From Flavimobilis rhizosphaerae (GTDB taxonomy: Bacteria > Actinomycetota > Actinomycetes > Actinomycetales > Cellulomonadaceae), in the NCBI RefSeq assembly GCF_014852685.1, contig NZ_JACZDF010000004.1:62001-126000 (forward strand): a stretch of 64,000 nt of DNA. Direction: 5' to 3'. How positions within the stretch are numbered: the first letter of the stretch is position 1; every line of letters starts with the position of its first letter. Below the pieces are notes generated by a model that was not told the origin of the DNA, searched no databases, and saw only the letters and a list, made by a program, of their open reading frames with translations. Shown here piece after piece: positions 46,927-55,691 of this stretch. The position numbers and the translations under genes were made by a program.

Positions 46927-48165
46927 GTGACAGGACGCACGGACGCGAGGGACGACGCGCGCGACGACGCACCCGGAGGGCGGGACGGCCAGGGGGTGCG
47001 CGGACTGCTGCTTGCGATCGCGGGCGTGTGCGCCTACCTCATGCCGGGCATGTACGTGCTCACGCCGGGTGCACCGGGGATCTCGGGGGTGTGGTGGGCC
47101 GCGTACGTCGTCGGGCTCGGGCTGTTCGTCGTCCTCGCGTTCGCCGAGGAACGGCTCTCCGTTCCCGAGCCGTGGCTCGTCGGCGGTCTCGTCGTCGCGG
47201 CCGCCACCGCGTTCCTCCTCGACCCGCGGCAGGGGGTCTCGGGCGTGCCGCTCGCGGTCGCCGCCGCGACCGTGGGCCTCGCGATGTCGTGGCGCTGGGT
47301 CGTCGCTGTGTGCGCTGGCTACGTCGTGCTCATCGCGGCCGTCGCGCTGCGGACGGAAGACACAACATCCTTCGCGTTCATCCTCACGATGATGTACACG
47401 GGTCTCGTGCTCTTCGCTGCGATCACCGGCTACTCGGCGGCCTCCGAGAGGCGGCTGCGCGAGCAGAACGCGGCGGCGCTCGCCGAGCTCACGGCAGCGC
47501 ACGAGGCGCTGCGCGCGGCGCGCGACGACCTCGCGGAGGCCTCACGGGCGGCGGAGCGGCTGCGGATCTCGCGCGAGCTCCACGACCTCGTCGGGCATCA
47601 GCTCGCCGGGCTCGCGGTCCACCTCGAGGTCGCCTCCCACCTCACCGACGGGCAGGCGTCCGTCCACGTCGAGGCGGCGCGCGGCGCGGCGAAGTCCCTA
47701 CTCTCCGACGTGCGGACGGTCGTCGCGCGGCTGCGCGACGATGCGCCGACCGACCTCGCCGCGGCGCTCGCCGCGGTCGCCGACGCTGTCCCGCACCCGC
47801 GCGTCGTCCTCACCGCTGAGGGTGTCGAGGACCTCGCGCCGGGCTGCGCGCACGTCGTCCTGCGCTGCGTCCAGGAGGGTGTGACGAATGCCGTGAGACA
47901 CGCGGGTGCGGAACGCGTCGACGTCGAGGTGCGGACCTCGGCCGAGGAGGTGCTCGTCGTCGTGCGGGACGACGGCCGTGGTGCCGTCGGGCTCGTCGAG
48001 GGCACGGGGCTGCGAGGGATGCGGGAGCGGGTCGACGCGCTCGATGGCAGCGTCGACGTCATGCCGGGCGCGGCCGGGACAGGGCTCACGTTGCGCGTGC
48101 GACTCCCGCGCACGACGTGCAACGTCACGGAGGACATACCCGTCGTGGGGGAGGTGCGAGCGTGA
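46927..48165 (+). CDS. Sensor histidine kinase, NarL/DesK family
   Basis: A 412-residue membrane kinase. About six membrane segments lie between residues 24 and 175 with little extracellular sequence, followed by a coiled coil (residues 178-215) and the HisKA_3 dimerisation helix with the phosphorylated His219 in SRELHDLVGHQ. The ATPase domain has VTNAVRHAGA (N box) and VRDDGRG (G1), then GTGLRGMRERV. DesK-like kinases with buried sensors detect membrane state or membrane-active compounds; this is known for the family, not shown here. It overlaps the regulator gene by 4 bases. Confidence 0.93.
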   Translation: MTGRTDARDDARDDAPGGRDGQGVRGLLLAIAGVCAYLMPGMYVLTPGAPGISGVWWAAYVVGLGLFVVLAFAEERLSVPEPWLVGGLVVAAATAFLLDPRQGVSGVPLAVAAATVGLAMSWRWVVAVCAGYVVLIAAVALRTEDTTSFAFILTMMYTGLVLFAAITGYSAASERRLREQNAAALAELTAAHEALRAARDDLAEASRAAERLRISRELHDLVGHQLAGLAVHLEVASHLTDGQASVHVEAARGAAKSLLSDVRTVVARLRDDAPTDLAAALAAVADAVPHPRVVLTAEGVEDLAPGCAHVVLRCVQEGVTNAVRHAGAERVDVEVRTSAEEVLVVVRDDGRGAVGLVEGTGLRGMRERVDALDGSVDVMPGAAGTGLTLRVRLPRTTCNVTEDIPVVGEVRA

Positions 48166-48821
48166 ACGCGCCTGTGAGGGTCGTCCTCGCGGACGACCAG
48201 ACGCTCGTCCGTGCGGGGCTCGCGGCACTTCTCGGGCTCGCCGCTGGCATCGAGGTCGTCGGCGAGGCGTCCGACGGTCGAGAGGCGCTCGACGTCGTCG
48301 CGGCGACGCGCCCCGACGTCCTCCTGCTCGACCTGCGCATGCCCGTGCTCGACGGTCTCGGGACTCTCGAGGCGCTCGCTGGGGCCGAGCACCGGCCTGC
48401 CGTCCTCGTCCTCACGACGTTCGACGACGACGACCTCGTCGTCGCGGCGCTGCGCGCGGGTGCGCGCGGCTACCTGCTCAAGGATGTCACCCTCGACGAG
48501 GTCGTCGAGGGAGTTCTCACCCTCGCCCGCGGCGACAGGCTCGTGCAGCCCGCGGTGACGGCGCGCGTGCTCGACCGGCTCGCGGCGGCACCGCTCGCCG
48601 AGCGCGTCCCTGCGGGGCCCGCGGTGTCGATGACGCCCCGTGAGACGGAAGTGCTGCGGCTCCTCGCCGCGGGATGGTCGAACCGGGAGATCGGGCGTGG
48701 CCTGCACCTCGCGGAGGGCACGGTGAAGAACCACGTCTCGGCGATCATGCTCAAGCTCGGTGTGCGTGACCGGACGCGCGCGGTCGTGCGGGCACTGGAC
48801 CTTGGGCTCGTCGGCCGCTGA
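48162..48821 (+). CDS. Response regulator, NarL/LuxR family
   Basis: A 219-residue transcription factor. The receiver domain has ADDQ at the acidic pocket, Asp57 (phosphoacceptor) in LLLDLRMP, Thr in LTTFDDDD and Lys in LLKDV. A linker leads to a LuxR-type helix-turn-helix (about 155-215) with LTPRETEVL-like and NREIGRGLHLAEGTVKNHVS signatures. It is the partner of the kinase just upstream and probably controls the divergent ABC exporter and its own operon. Confidence 0.95.
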   Translation: MNAPVRVVLADDQTLVRAGLAALLGLAAGIEVVGEASDGREALDVVAATRPDVLLLDLRMPVLDGLGTLEALAGAEHRPAVLVLTTFDDDDLVVAALRAGARGYLLKDVTLDEVVEGVLTLARGDRLVQPAVTARVLDRLAAAPLAERVPAGPAVSMTPRETEVLRLLAAGWSNREIGRGLHLAEGTVKNHVSAIMLKLGVRDRTRAVVRALDLGLVGR

Positions 48822-48864
48822 ACGACCGGGACGGTCGCCCGAACGGCGTGTGCCTGTGGTGCGG

Positions 48865-49860
48865 TCAGCCCTGGGCCGGAGCGTGCTCGGGCATGCCCGG
48901 CAGCGGGACCGACTGGGCGCCCCACGTGAGGGCGGCCGCCCAGGAGTCGGCTGCGAGGTCGAGCGTCGCCGCGCGCGAGGCGGCCGGGACGACGGCGAGG
49001 AGCGTGACGAGATCCGTCGTGAGCGCGACCTCCGCCGCACCGATGAGCGCGGTGTCCGGGGTGTCTGCAGTGATGCCTGCGGGCAGCGCGTACGCGACCC
49101 GGCGCGGGTCGTCGGTCGTGCCTGCGAGGCCGGCGGCGCGCGCCCACGCATCCGCGCGCGTGCGGTGGGTCGCGGCACGAGCGAGGGCGGCGGAGCGCTG
49201 CGGCCCCGAGAGGCGCGACGCGAGCACCTCGAGCATGTAGCCGGTCGAGTCGTCGGCGAGAACGAGCGCGACGAGGTCGGTCGCCGGCACGTCCTCGAGC
49301 GCCGTGGGCACGGTGGCGACGGCGGGGAACTCGGTCGCGGGCGCCTCGACGTCGGCCGAGGCGGCGAGGGTCCGCGCAGCCACGAGGTGCGCGACGGCGA
49401 TCGATCCTGTGAGACGCGCGAAGCCGGGGTCCTCCACCGTCTCGAGACCCGAGCGCGCGCGCGACGCGGCCTGCGCGAGGATCTCGACGACCGCTGCGGC
49501 GTCCGTGCCGGACGCGGTGCCGGTCGGCAGCGGGGCCGGGGAACCGTCGACCCCGACGAGCCCCGAGTCGTAGACGCCACCGAGCTGGGCCTCGTGGACG
49601 TCCGTGGCCGCGAGGACGGCCTCGAGGATGTCCGCAGGGCGGCCCTCGGCGCCGTCCTGGGCGGCGAGCACCGTCGCCCGGACGTCGAGCACGTCGGTGA
49701 CGGCCGCACGACGCGCGGCCTCGACCGCGGTGAGCGACGGCTCGCTGGGTGGCGGGGTCTCGAGGCGGACACCGCAGCCCGTGAGCGCCAGGGTGAGCAC
49801 GAGGGCGGCCGTGACGCGGGCGGTGCGGCGCACGGGAGCGGGGCGGTGAGACGTGTCCAT
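48865..49860 (-). CDS. DUF4439 ferritin-like lipoprotein
   Basis: A 331-residue predicted lipoprotein. The signal peptide ends with the lipobox LTGC, so Cys29 would carry the lipid. A Pro-rich spacer is followed by Ala-rich helices. The last 140 residues resemble the ferritin-like DUF4439 domain, with MLEVLASRLSGPQR and helix positions rich in His/Glu, but I cannot place metal ligands with confidence. The gene commonly stands divergent from rimP in actinobacteria. Function unknown. Confidence 0.8.
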   Translation of the reverse strand: MDTSHRPAPVRRTARVTAALVLTLALTGCGVRLETPPPSEPSLTAVEAARRAAVTDVLDVRATVLAAQDGAEGRPADILEAVLAATDVHEAQLGGVYDSGLVGVDGSPAPLPTGTASGTDAAAVVEILAQAASRARSGLETVEDPGFARLTGSIAVAHLVAARTLAASADVEAPATEFPAVATVPTALEDVPATDLVALVLADDSTGYMLEVLASRLSGPQRSAALARAATHRTRADAWARAAGLAGTTDDPRRVAYALPAGITADTPDTALIGAAEVALTTDLVTLLAVVPAASRAATLDLAADSWAAALTWGAQSVPLPGMPEHAPAQG

Positions 49861-49975
49861 CGGAGCCGATCATGCCACGCGGAGCAGCCCGTCTCCGGAC
49901 GCGCGCGCCGTGCGGCGTGAGGCACGTCGCACGCTGCGCACCCGTCGTGGCAGCGACCTTGCTCACGTCACCCGA

Positions 49976-49981
49976 TAGGCT
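49976..49981 (+). promoter_or_regulatory. Candidate -10 element of the rimP-nusA-infB operon
   Basis: TAGGCT at 49976-49981, about 72 nt before rimP ATG 50054. The -35 region is not clear. Confidence 0.4.
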
Positions 49982-50053
49982 GTGGGTTGCGCGCACAACA
50001 TCACACCGGTCGTTCGTCAGGTGCGGGTGCGCCTGGATCGACAGGAGACTCTC

Positions 50054-50569
50054 ATGGCACCTCAGCACGGGGACCTCGCCGCGGCCGTGGCCGCGGCGAT
50101 CACCGACGCCGTCGCGGCGTCCGGGCTCTTTCTCGAGGACGTGACGATCGTGGGGCCCGCGACGCGCAGCGTCGTCCGCGTCACCGTCGACCTGCGCGAG
50201 GACGAGGTCGGGTCGCTGCCCCTCGAACGCGTGGCCGAGGTCTCGCGCGTCGTCTCGGACGCGCTCGACGCGTCGGACGTCCTGCCGCACGCCTACCAGC
50301 TCGAGGTCTCGTCGCCCGGTGCGACGCGCACGCTCACCGAGGCGCGGCACTTCCGCCGCGCCCGCACCCGGCTCGTCCGCGTCGAGACGCGCGACGGGGC
50401 CGAGGTCACCGGCCGTCTCGTCGAGGTCGAGGACGACGTGCTCGTCCTCGACGACGAGGCCGGCACCAGCACCCGCCTGCCGCTCGCCGACGTGCGTCGC
50501 GGCCGAGTCGAGCTCGAGATGCGTCGCATCGACGAGGTCGACCTGGGCGATGACGACGTGGAGGACTGA
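50054..50569 (+). CDS. rimP: Ribosome maturation factor RimP
   Basis: RimP helps 30S assembly. The 171-residue protein has the N-terminal RimP domain with VVRVTVDL and the LEVSSPGATRTLTEARHFRRA segment, then the C-terminal SH3-like part and an acidic tail. ATG 50054 has AGGAGA at 50042-50047. It leads the rimP-nusA-ylxR-infB-rbfA operon. Confidence 0.95.
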   Translation: MAPQHGDLAAAVAAAITDAVAASGLFLEDVTIVGPATRSVVRVTVDLREDEVGSLPLERVAEVSRVVSDALDASDVLPHAYQLEVSSPGATRTLTEARHFRRARTRLVRVETRDGAEVTGRLVEVEDDVLVLDDEAGTSTRLPLADVRRGRVELEMRRIDEVDLGDDDVED

Positions 50570-50572
50570 TCG

Positions 50573-51637
50573 ATGGACATCGACATGACCGCGCTGCGGC
50601 TGCTCGAGAGCGAGCGGGAGATCCCGCTCGACGTGCTCGTCTCCGCGATCGAGGAGGCGCTGCGCTCCGCCTACCTGCGCACGCCCGACGCCTACGCGCA
50701 CGCGCGCGTCGAGGTCGACCGCCGTTCGGGGCGCGTCACCGTCCTCGCACGCGAGGAGATCGTCACGCAGGTCCCGGTCGACCCGGACCCTGAGGACCCG
50801 GACGCTGAGCCGACGACGCGTACGCTGCGCGAGCTGGGCCCCGAGTTCGACCACACGCCCTCCGGCTTCGGGCGGGTCGCGACCGCGACCGCGCGCCAGG
50901 TCATCGTCCAGCGTCTGCGGGACGCGGAGGACGACCAGGTGCTCGGCCAGTTCCGTGACAAGGAGGGCGAGCTCCTCGGCGGTGTCATCCAGCAGGGCCG
51001 GGACCCGCGGGTCGTGCTCGTCGACGTGGGTGGCACGGAGGCCGTGCTCCCGCAGCACGAGCAGGTGCCGACGGAGCGCTACGTCCACGGTGAGCGGCTG
51101 CGTTCGTTCGTCGTCGAGGTGTCCCGCGGGCTCAAGGGCGCGCAGATCGTCCTGTCGCGGACGCACCCAGGGCTCGTGCGTCGCCTCTTCGAGATGGAGG
51201 TGCCCGAGGTCGCCGACGGCACGGTCGAGATCGTAGCGATCGCGCGCGAGGCCGGGCACCGTTCGAAGATTGCGGTGCGCTCGACGGTTCAGGGCGTCAA
51301 CGCGAAGGGCGCGTGCATCGGCCCCATGGGCCAGCGTGTGCGTGCCGTGATGGCCGAGCTCCACGGTGAGAAGATCGACATCGTCGACTGGGCCGAGGAC
51401 CCCGCCCGGTTCGTCGCGAACGCGCTGTCGCCCTCGAAGGTGTCGTCGGTCGAGGTCGTCGATCTTGCGGCACGGGCCGCCCGAGTCGTCGTCCCCGATT
51501 ACCAGCTCTCGCTCGCGATCGGCAAGGAGGGGCAGAACGCCCGTCTCGCCGCGAAGCTCACAGGATGGCGCATCGATATCCGCTCCGACGGGGCCGTCGG
51601 GGGCGAGCCTGCGGACGCCGACGGCGAGGAGCGCTAG
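50573..51637 (+). CDS. nusA: Transcription termination/antitermination factor NusA
   Basis: NusA binds RNA polymerase and modulates pausing, termination and rRNA antitermination. The N-terminal domain (residues 1-125) is followed by an S1 domain and two KH domains ([14 protein letters not shown] and [19 protein letters not shown]). The length of 354 residues is the short actinobacterial form without C-terminal acidic repeats. ATG 50573 lies 3 bases after the rimP stop. Confidence 0.97.
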   Translation: MDIDMTALRLLESEREIPLDVLVSAIEEALRSAYLRTPDAYAHARVEVDRRSGRVTVLAREEIVTQVPVDPDPEDPDAEPTTRTLRELGPEFDHTPSGFGRVATATARQVIVQRLRDAEDDQVLGQFRDKEGELLGGVIQQGRDPRVVLVDVGGTEAVLPQHEQVPTERYVHGERLRSFVVEVSRGLKGAQIVLSRTHPGLVRRLFEMEVPEVADGTVEIVAIAREAGHRSKIAVRSTVQGVNAKGACIGPMGQRVRAVMAELHGEKIDIVDWAEDPARFVANALSPSKVSSVEVVDLAARAARVVVPDYQLSLAIGKEGQNARLAAKLTGWRIDIRSDGAVGGEPADADGEER

Positions 51638-51640
51638 ACT
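51635..51640 (+). promoter_or_regulatory. -10-like hexamer overlapping the nusA stop codon
   Basis: TAGACT at 51635-51640 begins with the nusA stop codon and lies 7 bases before GTG 51648. It could drive a leaderless ylxR-infB transcript. Confidence 0.35.
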
Positions 51641-51647
51641 GGACGAC

Positions 51648-51992
51648 GTGCGATCACGCGCCGTGCCTGACGCACCCCACCCGACAGACCCCATGACCTC
51701 GTCCCTGCGCGCCTGTGAGGCACCGACGGACGGCCCGGTCAGGACCTGCGTGGGGTGCCGACGGAAGGACGCGCGTGAGGCGCTCGTCCGCCTCGTCGTG
51801 GACCGCGCTCCGCTCGACGGGACCCTGAGGGTCGTCGTCGACGAGCGTCGGTCCCTCCCGGGGCGGGGTGCGTGGGTCCACCCGGACCCGCGCTGCTACG
51901 AGCTCGCTGACAAGCGGCGGGCCGTAGGGCGTGCGCTGCGGATCACCTCCGCGGTCGAGCACGTATGGCAGGACAACGCTGGACGCGCGTGA
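51648..51992 (+). CDS. ylxR: YlxR family RNA-binding/nucleoid-associated protein
   Basis: A 114-residue protein with the YlxR (DUF448) core: RTCVGCRRKDAREALVRLV, then GRGAWVHPDPRCYELA. The GRGAW segment is the conserved RNA-binding loop. In other bacteria YlxR acts as an RNA-binding protein or regulator and may influence RNase P. The first 25 residues are not conserved, so ATG 51693 is an alternative start that gives 99 residues. Confidence 0.88.
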   Translation: MRSRAVPDAPHPTDPMTSSLRACEAPTDGPVRTCVGCRRKDAREALVRLVVDRAPLDGTLRVVVDERRSLPGRGAWVHPDPRCYELADKRRAVGRALRITSAVEHVWQDNAGRA

Positions 51993-52131
51993 CCACCCGG
52001 TCGCGCACGGTCAGGACTTCACCAAGGAAAGCGGGTCAGAGGCCGATGGGCACCCGATGAGTACTCAGCGATGAGCCCCCAGCACTAAGTAGGTCCCTCC
52101 CTGTCCGGGGCGGGACCCAGACAGGAGAGAA

Positions 52132-54930
52132 GTGGCAAAGATCCGCGTATACGAGCTCGCCAAGGAGCTCGGTGTGGAGAGCAAGGAGCTGATGACGAAG
52201 CTCAACGAGATGGGTGAGTTCGTCAGATCAGCTTCGTCGACGATCGAGGCGCCGGTCGTGCGTCGTCTGCGCGACGCGATGCCGGCGAAGGCCCCCGCGG
52301 CCGCAGCCGAGGCACCCGCGAAGCGCCCTGCGGCGCCCAAGGCGCCCGCGAAGGCCGCGCCCGCGGCTCCGGCGCCCGCCGCCGAGGCCCCCGCACCCGT
52401 CGCCGAGACCCCCGCACCCGCCGCCCCTGCGGCGCCTGCCGCACCGGCGGCACCGACCCCGGCTCCGGCCGCTCCTCGTCCCGCCGCGCCGCGTCCCGGC
52501 CCGGCGGCCGAGCGACCCGCGACCGAGCGCCCCGCGCGCGGTCCGCGTCCAGGCAACAACCCGTTCGCTTCGAGCCAGGGCATGCCCCGTGGCGAGCGTG
52601 GCGGCGGTCCGCGTCCGGGCAACAACCCGTTCGCTCCGAGCCAGGGCATGCCCCGCCCGGGCGCACGCCCTGCACCCGCAGCCGATGCTGCCGCGACCGG
52701 TGAGCGTCCGGGCGGTCCCCGTCCGGGGGCCCCGCGTCCCGGCGCGCCCCGTCCTGGCGCCCCGCGTCCGGGCGGTCCCCGTCCGAACCCGGGCATGATG
52801 CCGGGCAAGACCCAGCTCGGCCGTCCCGGTCAGGCTGCGGGCGCTGGCGCTGGTCGTCCCGGTGGCGGCGGTCGTGGCGGCTACGGCGGCGGTGGCCGTC
52901 CTGGTGGCCCGGGTGGCGCTCCCGGTGGTGGCGGTGGCGGTTTCGCCGGTCGACCCGGTGGCGGCGGTCGTCCCGGTGGTGCCGGTCGTGGCAGCACGCA
53001 GGGCGCCTTCGGGCGCGCCGGTGGCCGCCCCGTGCGTGGACGGAAGTCGAAGCGCGCGAAGCGGCAGGAGTTCGAGCAGATGCAGGCGCCGTCGCTCGGC
53101 GGCGTGCAGGTCCCCCGTGGGGACGGCTCGACGGTCGTCCGCCTGCGTCACGGCTCGTCGCTCAACGACTTCGCCGACAAGATCGATGCGAACCCCGCAT
53201 CGCTCGTCACGGTGCTCTTCCACCTCGGTGAGATGGCGACCGCGACGCAGTCGCTCGACGAGGACACGTTCGGCTCGCTCGGCGCCGAGCTCGGCTACGT
53301 CATCGAGATGGTCTCGGCCGAGGAGGAGGACCGCGAGCTGCTCGAGGCCTTCGACATCGACCTCGACGCAGAGCTCGAGGGGGAGTCCGACGAGGACCTT
53401 CTCCCGCGTCCCCCCGTCGTCACCGTCATGGGTCACGTCGACCACGGCAAGACGCGTCTTCTCGACGCGATCCGCCGCACCGACGTCGTCTCGGGCGAGG
53501 CCGGTGGCATCACGCAGCACATCGGTGCCTACCAGGTGCACCGTGAGCACGAGGGCGTCGACCGCGCACTGACCTTCATCGACACCCCGGGTCACGAGGC
53601 CTTCACGGCCATGCGTGCACGTGGTGCCGAGGTCACGGACATCGCGATCCTCGTGGTCGCGGCGGATGACGGCGTCATGCCGCAGACGGTCGAGGCGCTC
53701 AACCACGCCCAGGCCGCAGGCGTGCCGATCGTCGTCGCGGTCAACAAGATCGACAAGGAGACCGCGAACCCCGCGAAGATCCGCCAGCAGCTCACCGAGT
53801 ACAACCTCGTGGCCGAGGAGTACGGCGGCGACACGATGTTCGTCGACGTCTCGGCCCGTCAGGGTCTGCACATCGACGAGCTCATCGAGGCGGTCCTCCT
53901 CACGGCGGACGCGGCGCTCGACATGCGGGCGAACCCGAACAAGGACGCGCGCGGTGTCGCGATCGAGGCGAACCTCGACAAGGGCCGCGGTGCGGTCGCG
54001 ACCGTCCTCGTCCAGCAGGGCACGCTCCGCGTCGGTGACGCGATCGTCGCGGGCACGGCCCACGGCCGCGTGCGTGCGATGTTCGACGAGCACGGCAACA
54101 CGGTCGAGGAGGCGACCCCGTCGCGTCCCGTCCAGGTGCTCGGTCTCACGTCCGTGCCTCGCGCCGGTGACAACTTCCTCGTGGCGTCCGACGACCGCAC
54201 GGCCCGTCAGATCGCTGAGAAGCGTTCGGCGGCCGAGCGTGCGGCGACGCTTGCGAAGCGTCGCAAGCGCATCAGCCTCGAGGACTTCACGAAGGCTCTC
54301 GAGCTCGGCAAGGTCGAGACGCTCAACCTCGTCATCAAGGGTGACGTCTCCGGTGCGGTCGAGGCCCTCGAGGACTCGCTGCTCAAGATCGACGTCGGCG
54401 ACGAGGTCCAGCTGCGTGTCATCCACCGCGGTGTCGGTGCGATCACGCAGAACGACGTCAACCTCGCGACGGTCGACAACGCCGTCATCATCGGCTTCAA
54501 CGTCCGCACCGCGGAGCGGGTCGCCGAGATGGCGGACCGCGAGGGTGTCGACATCAAGTTCTACTCGGTGATCTACCAGGCGATCGACGACGTCGAGGCG
54601 GCCATGAAGGGCCTCCTCAAGCCGGAGTACGAGGAGGTGCAGCTCGGCACCGCGGAGATCCGCGAGGTCTTCCGCTCCTCGAAGTTCGGCAACATCGCCG
54701 GTTCGCTCGTTCGATCGGGCATCATCCGTCGCAACACCAAGGCCCGCGTTCTGCGTGGCGGCGTCGTCGTGGGGGACAACCTCACGATCGAGTCGCTCAA
54801 GCGTTTCAAGGACGACGCGACCGAGGTCCGCGAGGGTTACGAGTGCGGAATCGGTCTCGGGTCGTTCAACGACCTCCAGACCGAGGACATCATCGAGACG
54901 TGGGAGATGCGCGAGAAGCCTCGCGCGTGA
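52132..54930 (+). CDS. infB: Translation initiation factor IF-2
   Basis: IF-2 places initiator tRNA on the 30S and promotes subunit joining, hydrolysing GTP. The IF2_N domain opens with [20 protein letters not shown] low-complexity stretch (residues about 55-305), rich in Ala/Pro and then Gly/Arg, follows. The basic [15 protein letters not shown] segment precedes the G domain with P-loop GHVDHGKT at 434-441, DTPGHEAF and NKID. The C-terminal domains are complete. The length is 932 residues. GTG 52132 has AGGAGA at 52122-52127. The 139-base gap before it holds nothing I can assign. Confidence 0.97.
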   Translation: MAKIRVYELAKELGVESKELMTKLNEMGEFVRSASSTIEAPVVRRLRDAMPAKAPAAAAEAPAKRPAAPKAPAKAAPAAPAPAAEAPAPVAETPAPAAPAAPAAPAAPTPAPAAPRPAAPRPGPAAERPATERPARGPRPGNNPFASSQGMPRGERGGGPRPGNNPFAPSQGMPRPGARPAPAADAAATGERPGGPRPGAPRPGAPRPGAPRPGGPRPNPGMMPGKTQLGRPGQAAGAGAGRPGGGGRGGYGGGGRPGGPGGAPGGGGGGFAGRPGGGGRPGGAGRGSTQGAFGRAGGRPVRGRKSKRAKRQEFEQMQAPSLGGVQVPRGDGSTVVRLRHGSSLNDFADKIDANPASLVTVLFHLGEMATATQSLDEDTFGSLGAELGYVIEMVSAEEEDRELLEAFDIDLDAELEGESDEDLLPRPPVVTVMGHVDHGKTRLLDAIRRTDVVSGEAGGITQHIGAYQVHREHEGVDRALTFIDTPGHEAFTAMRARGAEVTDIAILVVAADDGVMPQTVEALNHAQAAGVPIVVAVNKIDKETANPAKIRQQLTEYNLVAEEYGGDTMFVDVSARQGLHIDELIEAVLLTADAALDMRANPNKDARGVAIEANLDKGRGAVATVLVQQGTLRVGDAIVAGTAHGRVRAMFDEHGNTVEEATPSRPVQVLGLTSVPRAGDNFLVASDDRTARQIAEKRSAAERAATLAKRRKRISLEDFTKALELGKVETLNLVIKGDVSGAVEALEDSLLKIDVGDEVQLRVIHRGVGAITQNDVNLATVDNAVIIGFNVRTAERVAEMADREGVDIKFYSVIYQAIDDVEAAMKGLLKPEYEEVQLGTAEIREVFRSSKFGNIAGSLVRSGIIRRNTKARVLRGGVVVGDNLTIESLKRFKDDATEVREGYECGIGLGSFNDLQTEDIIETWEMREKPRA
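52540..52654 (+). repeat. Direct repeat in infB, offset 66 bp
   Basis: Two near-identical copies of about 49 bp (52540-52588 and 52606-52654) differ at only two positions. They encode [11 protein letters not shown] or P, then SQGMPR. Further PRPGA repeats follow at 52720-52795. The copies lie in the Pro/Gly-rich, variable part of IF-2. Confidence 0.85.
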
Positions 54931-54937
54931 GTCCGGG

Positions 54938-54971
54938 CGGGAGCGCCGGTGCCTCGGCACTGGTGCTCCCG
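54938..54971 (+). terminator. Hairpin after infB
   Basis: A 15-bp stem with two G-T pairs (54938-54952 with 54957-54971) and the loop CTCG. rbfA follows 57 bases later. Confidence 0.6.
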
Positions 54972-55028
54972 CGTCCCGGGTTCCTAGACCTCGGCCGTCG
55001 GGGACGACGGTCGTGAAGGGAGATGCAC

Positions 55029-55469
55029 ATGTCTGACAGCCCCCGCGCACGCAAGGTTGCCGACCGCATCAAGGAGGTCGTTGCGCGCATGCTCGACACG
55101 CGGATCAAGGATCCGCGTCTTGGCTTCGTGACGATCACCGACGTGCGGGTCACGGGCGACCTGCAGTCCGCCTCGATCTTCTACACGGTCCTCGGCGACG
55201 AGGACGCGCGGACGAGCTCGGCCGCCGCTCTGCGGAGCGCGACCGGCATCATCCGCTCGGAGGTCGGTAAGCAGCTCGGGACGCGGCTCACGCCGACGAT
55301 CGAGTTCCACCTCGATGCGGTGCCCGAGACCGCGGCGCACCTCGAGGCCGCGCTCGACGAGGCTCGGCGTCGTGACGCCGAGCTCGAGCAGTCCCGTCGC
55401 GGTGCCGCCTTCGCGGGCGACGTCGACCCCTACCGCCGTCCGGAGGACGACGAGGACGACGAGGCCTGA
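55029..55469 (+). CDS. rbfA: Ribosome-binding factor A
   Basis: RbfA binds the 30S neck and aids 16S rRNA 5'-end maturation and cold adaptation. The 146-residue protein has [44 protein letters not shown] and [14 protein letters not shown]. It ends in an acidic tail (Asp/Glu-rich). ATG 55029 is chosen over ATG 55023 because GGGAG ends 6 bases upstream. Confidence 0.96.
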   Translation: MSDSPRARKVADRIKEVVARMLDTRIKDPRLGFVTITDVRVTGDLQSASIFYTVLGDEDARTSSAAALRSATGIIRSEVGKQLGTRLTPTIEFHLDAVPETAAHLEAALDEARRRDAELEQSRRGAAFAGDVDPYRRPEDDEDDEA

Positions 55470-55493
55470 GAGCGCCGCACGACGAGCACGACC

Positions 55494-55527
55494 CGCAGGG
55501 CCCGGAGCACACGCTCCGGGCCCTGCG
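55494..55527 (+). terminator. Hairpin terminator after rbfA
   Basis: CGCAGGGCCCGGAGC (55494-55508) pairs perfectly with 55513-55527 around ACAC, giving a 15-bp stem. Confidence 0.8.
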
Positions 55528-55544
55528 TCGTACCGCCCCCACCC

Positions 55545-55593
55545 AGGAATCCGCGCAGATGGTTGCTGGCAGCAGCCATTCGCGCAGATTCTT
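55545..55593. repeat. 49-bp imperfect palindrome before truB
   Basis: Two 24-base arms (55545-55568 and 55570-55593) around a single G match at 19 of 24 positions. Of the five differences three are G-U pairs in RNA, so 22 of 24 pairs can form. Both arms carry GCGCAGAT. It lies between the rbfA terminator and the truB start and contains no gene. Confidence 0.7.
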
Positions 55594-55691
55594 CGGCTGT
55601 GGGGCGGGGCGTGGATGGCGTGCGGTCCGACACGTGGGGCGCCCGGCCGCGGGGCGGGGCCGGCGAGCCCACGCTGGTACCGTTGGCCGAC

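Noticed and set aside
52540-52795. Repeated units in infB as a CRISPR or mobile element
   Set aside because: The repeats are in frame, translate to Pro/Gly-rich IF-2 sequence and lack spacers or neighbouring cas genes.
29062-55589. GCGCAGAT shared by the xerC and truB intergenic regions as a common regulator site
   Set aside because: The octamer also occurs inside genes (for example in dxr near 38646 and nusA near 51141), where it encodes ordinary residues, so the sharing may be chance.
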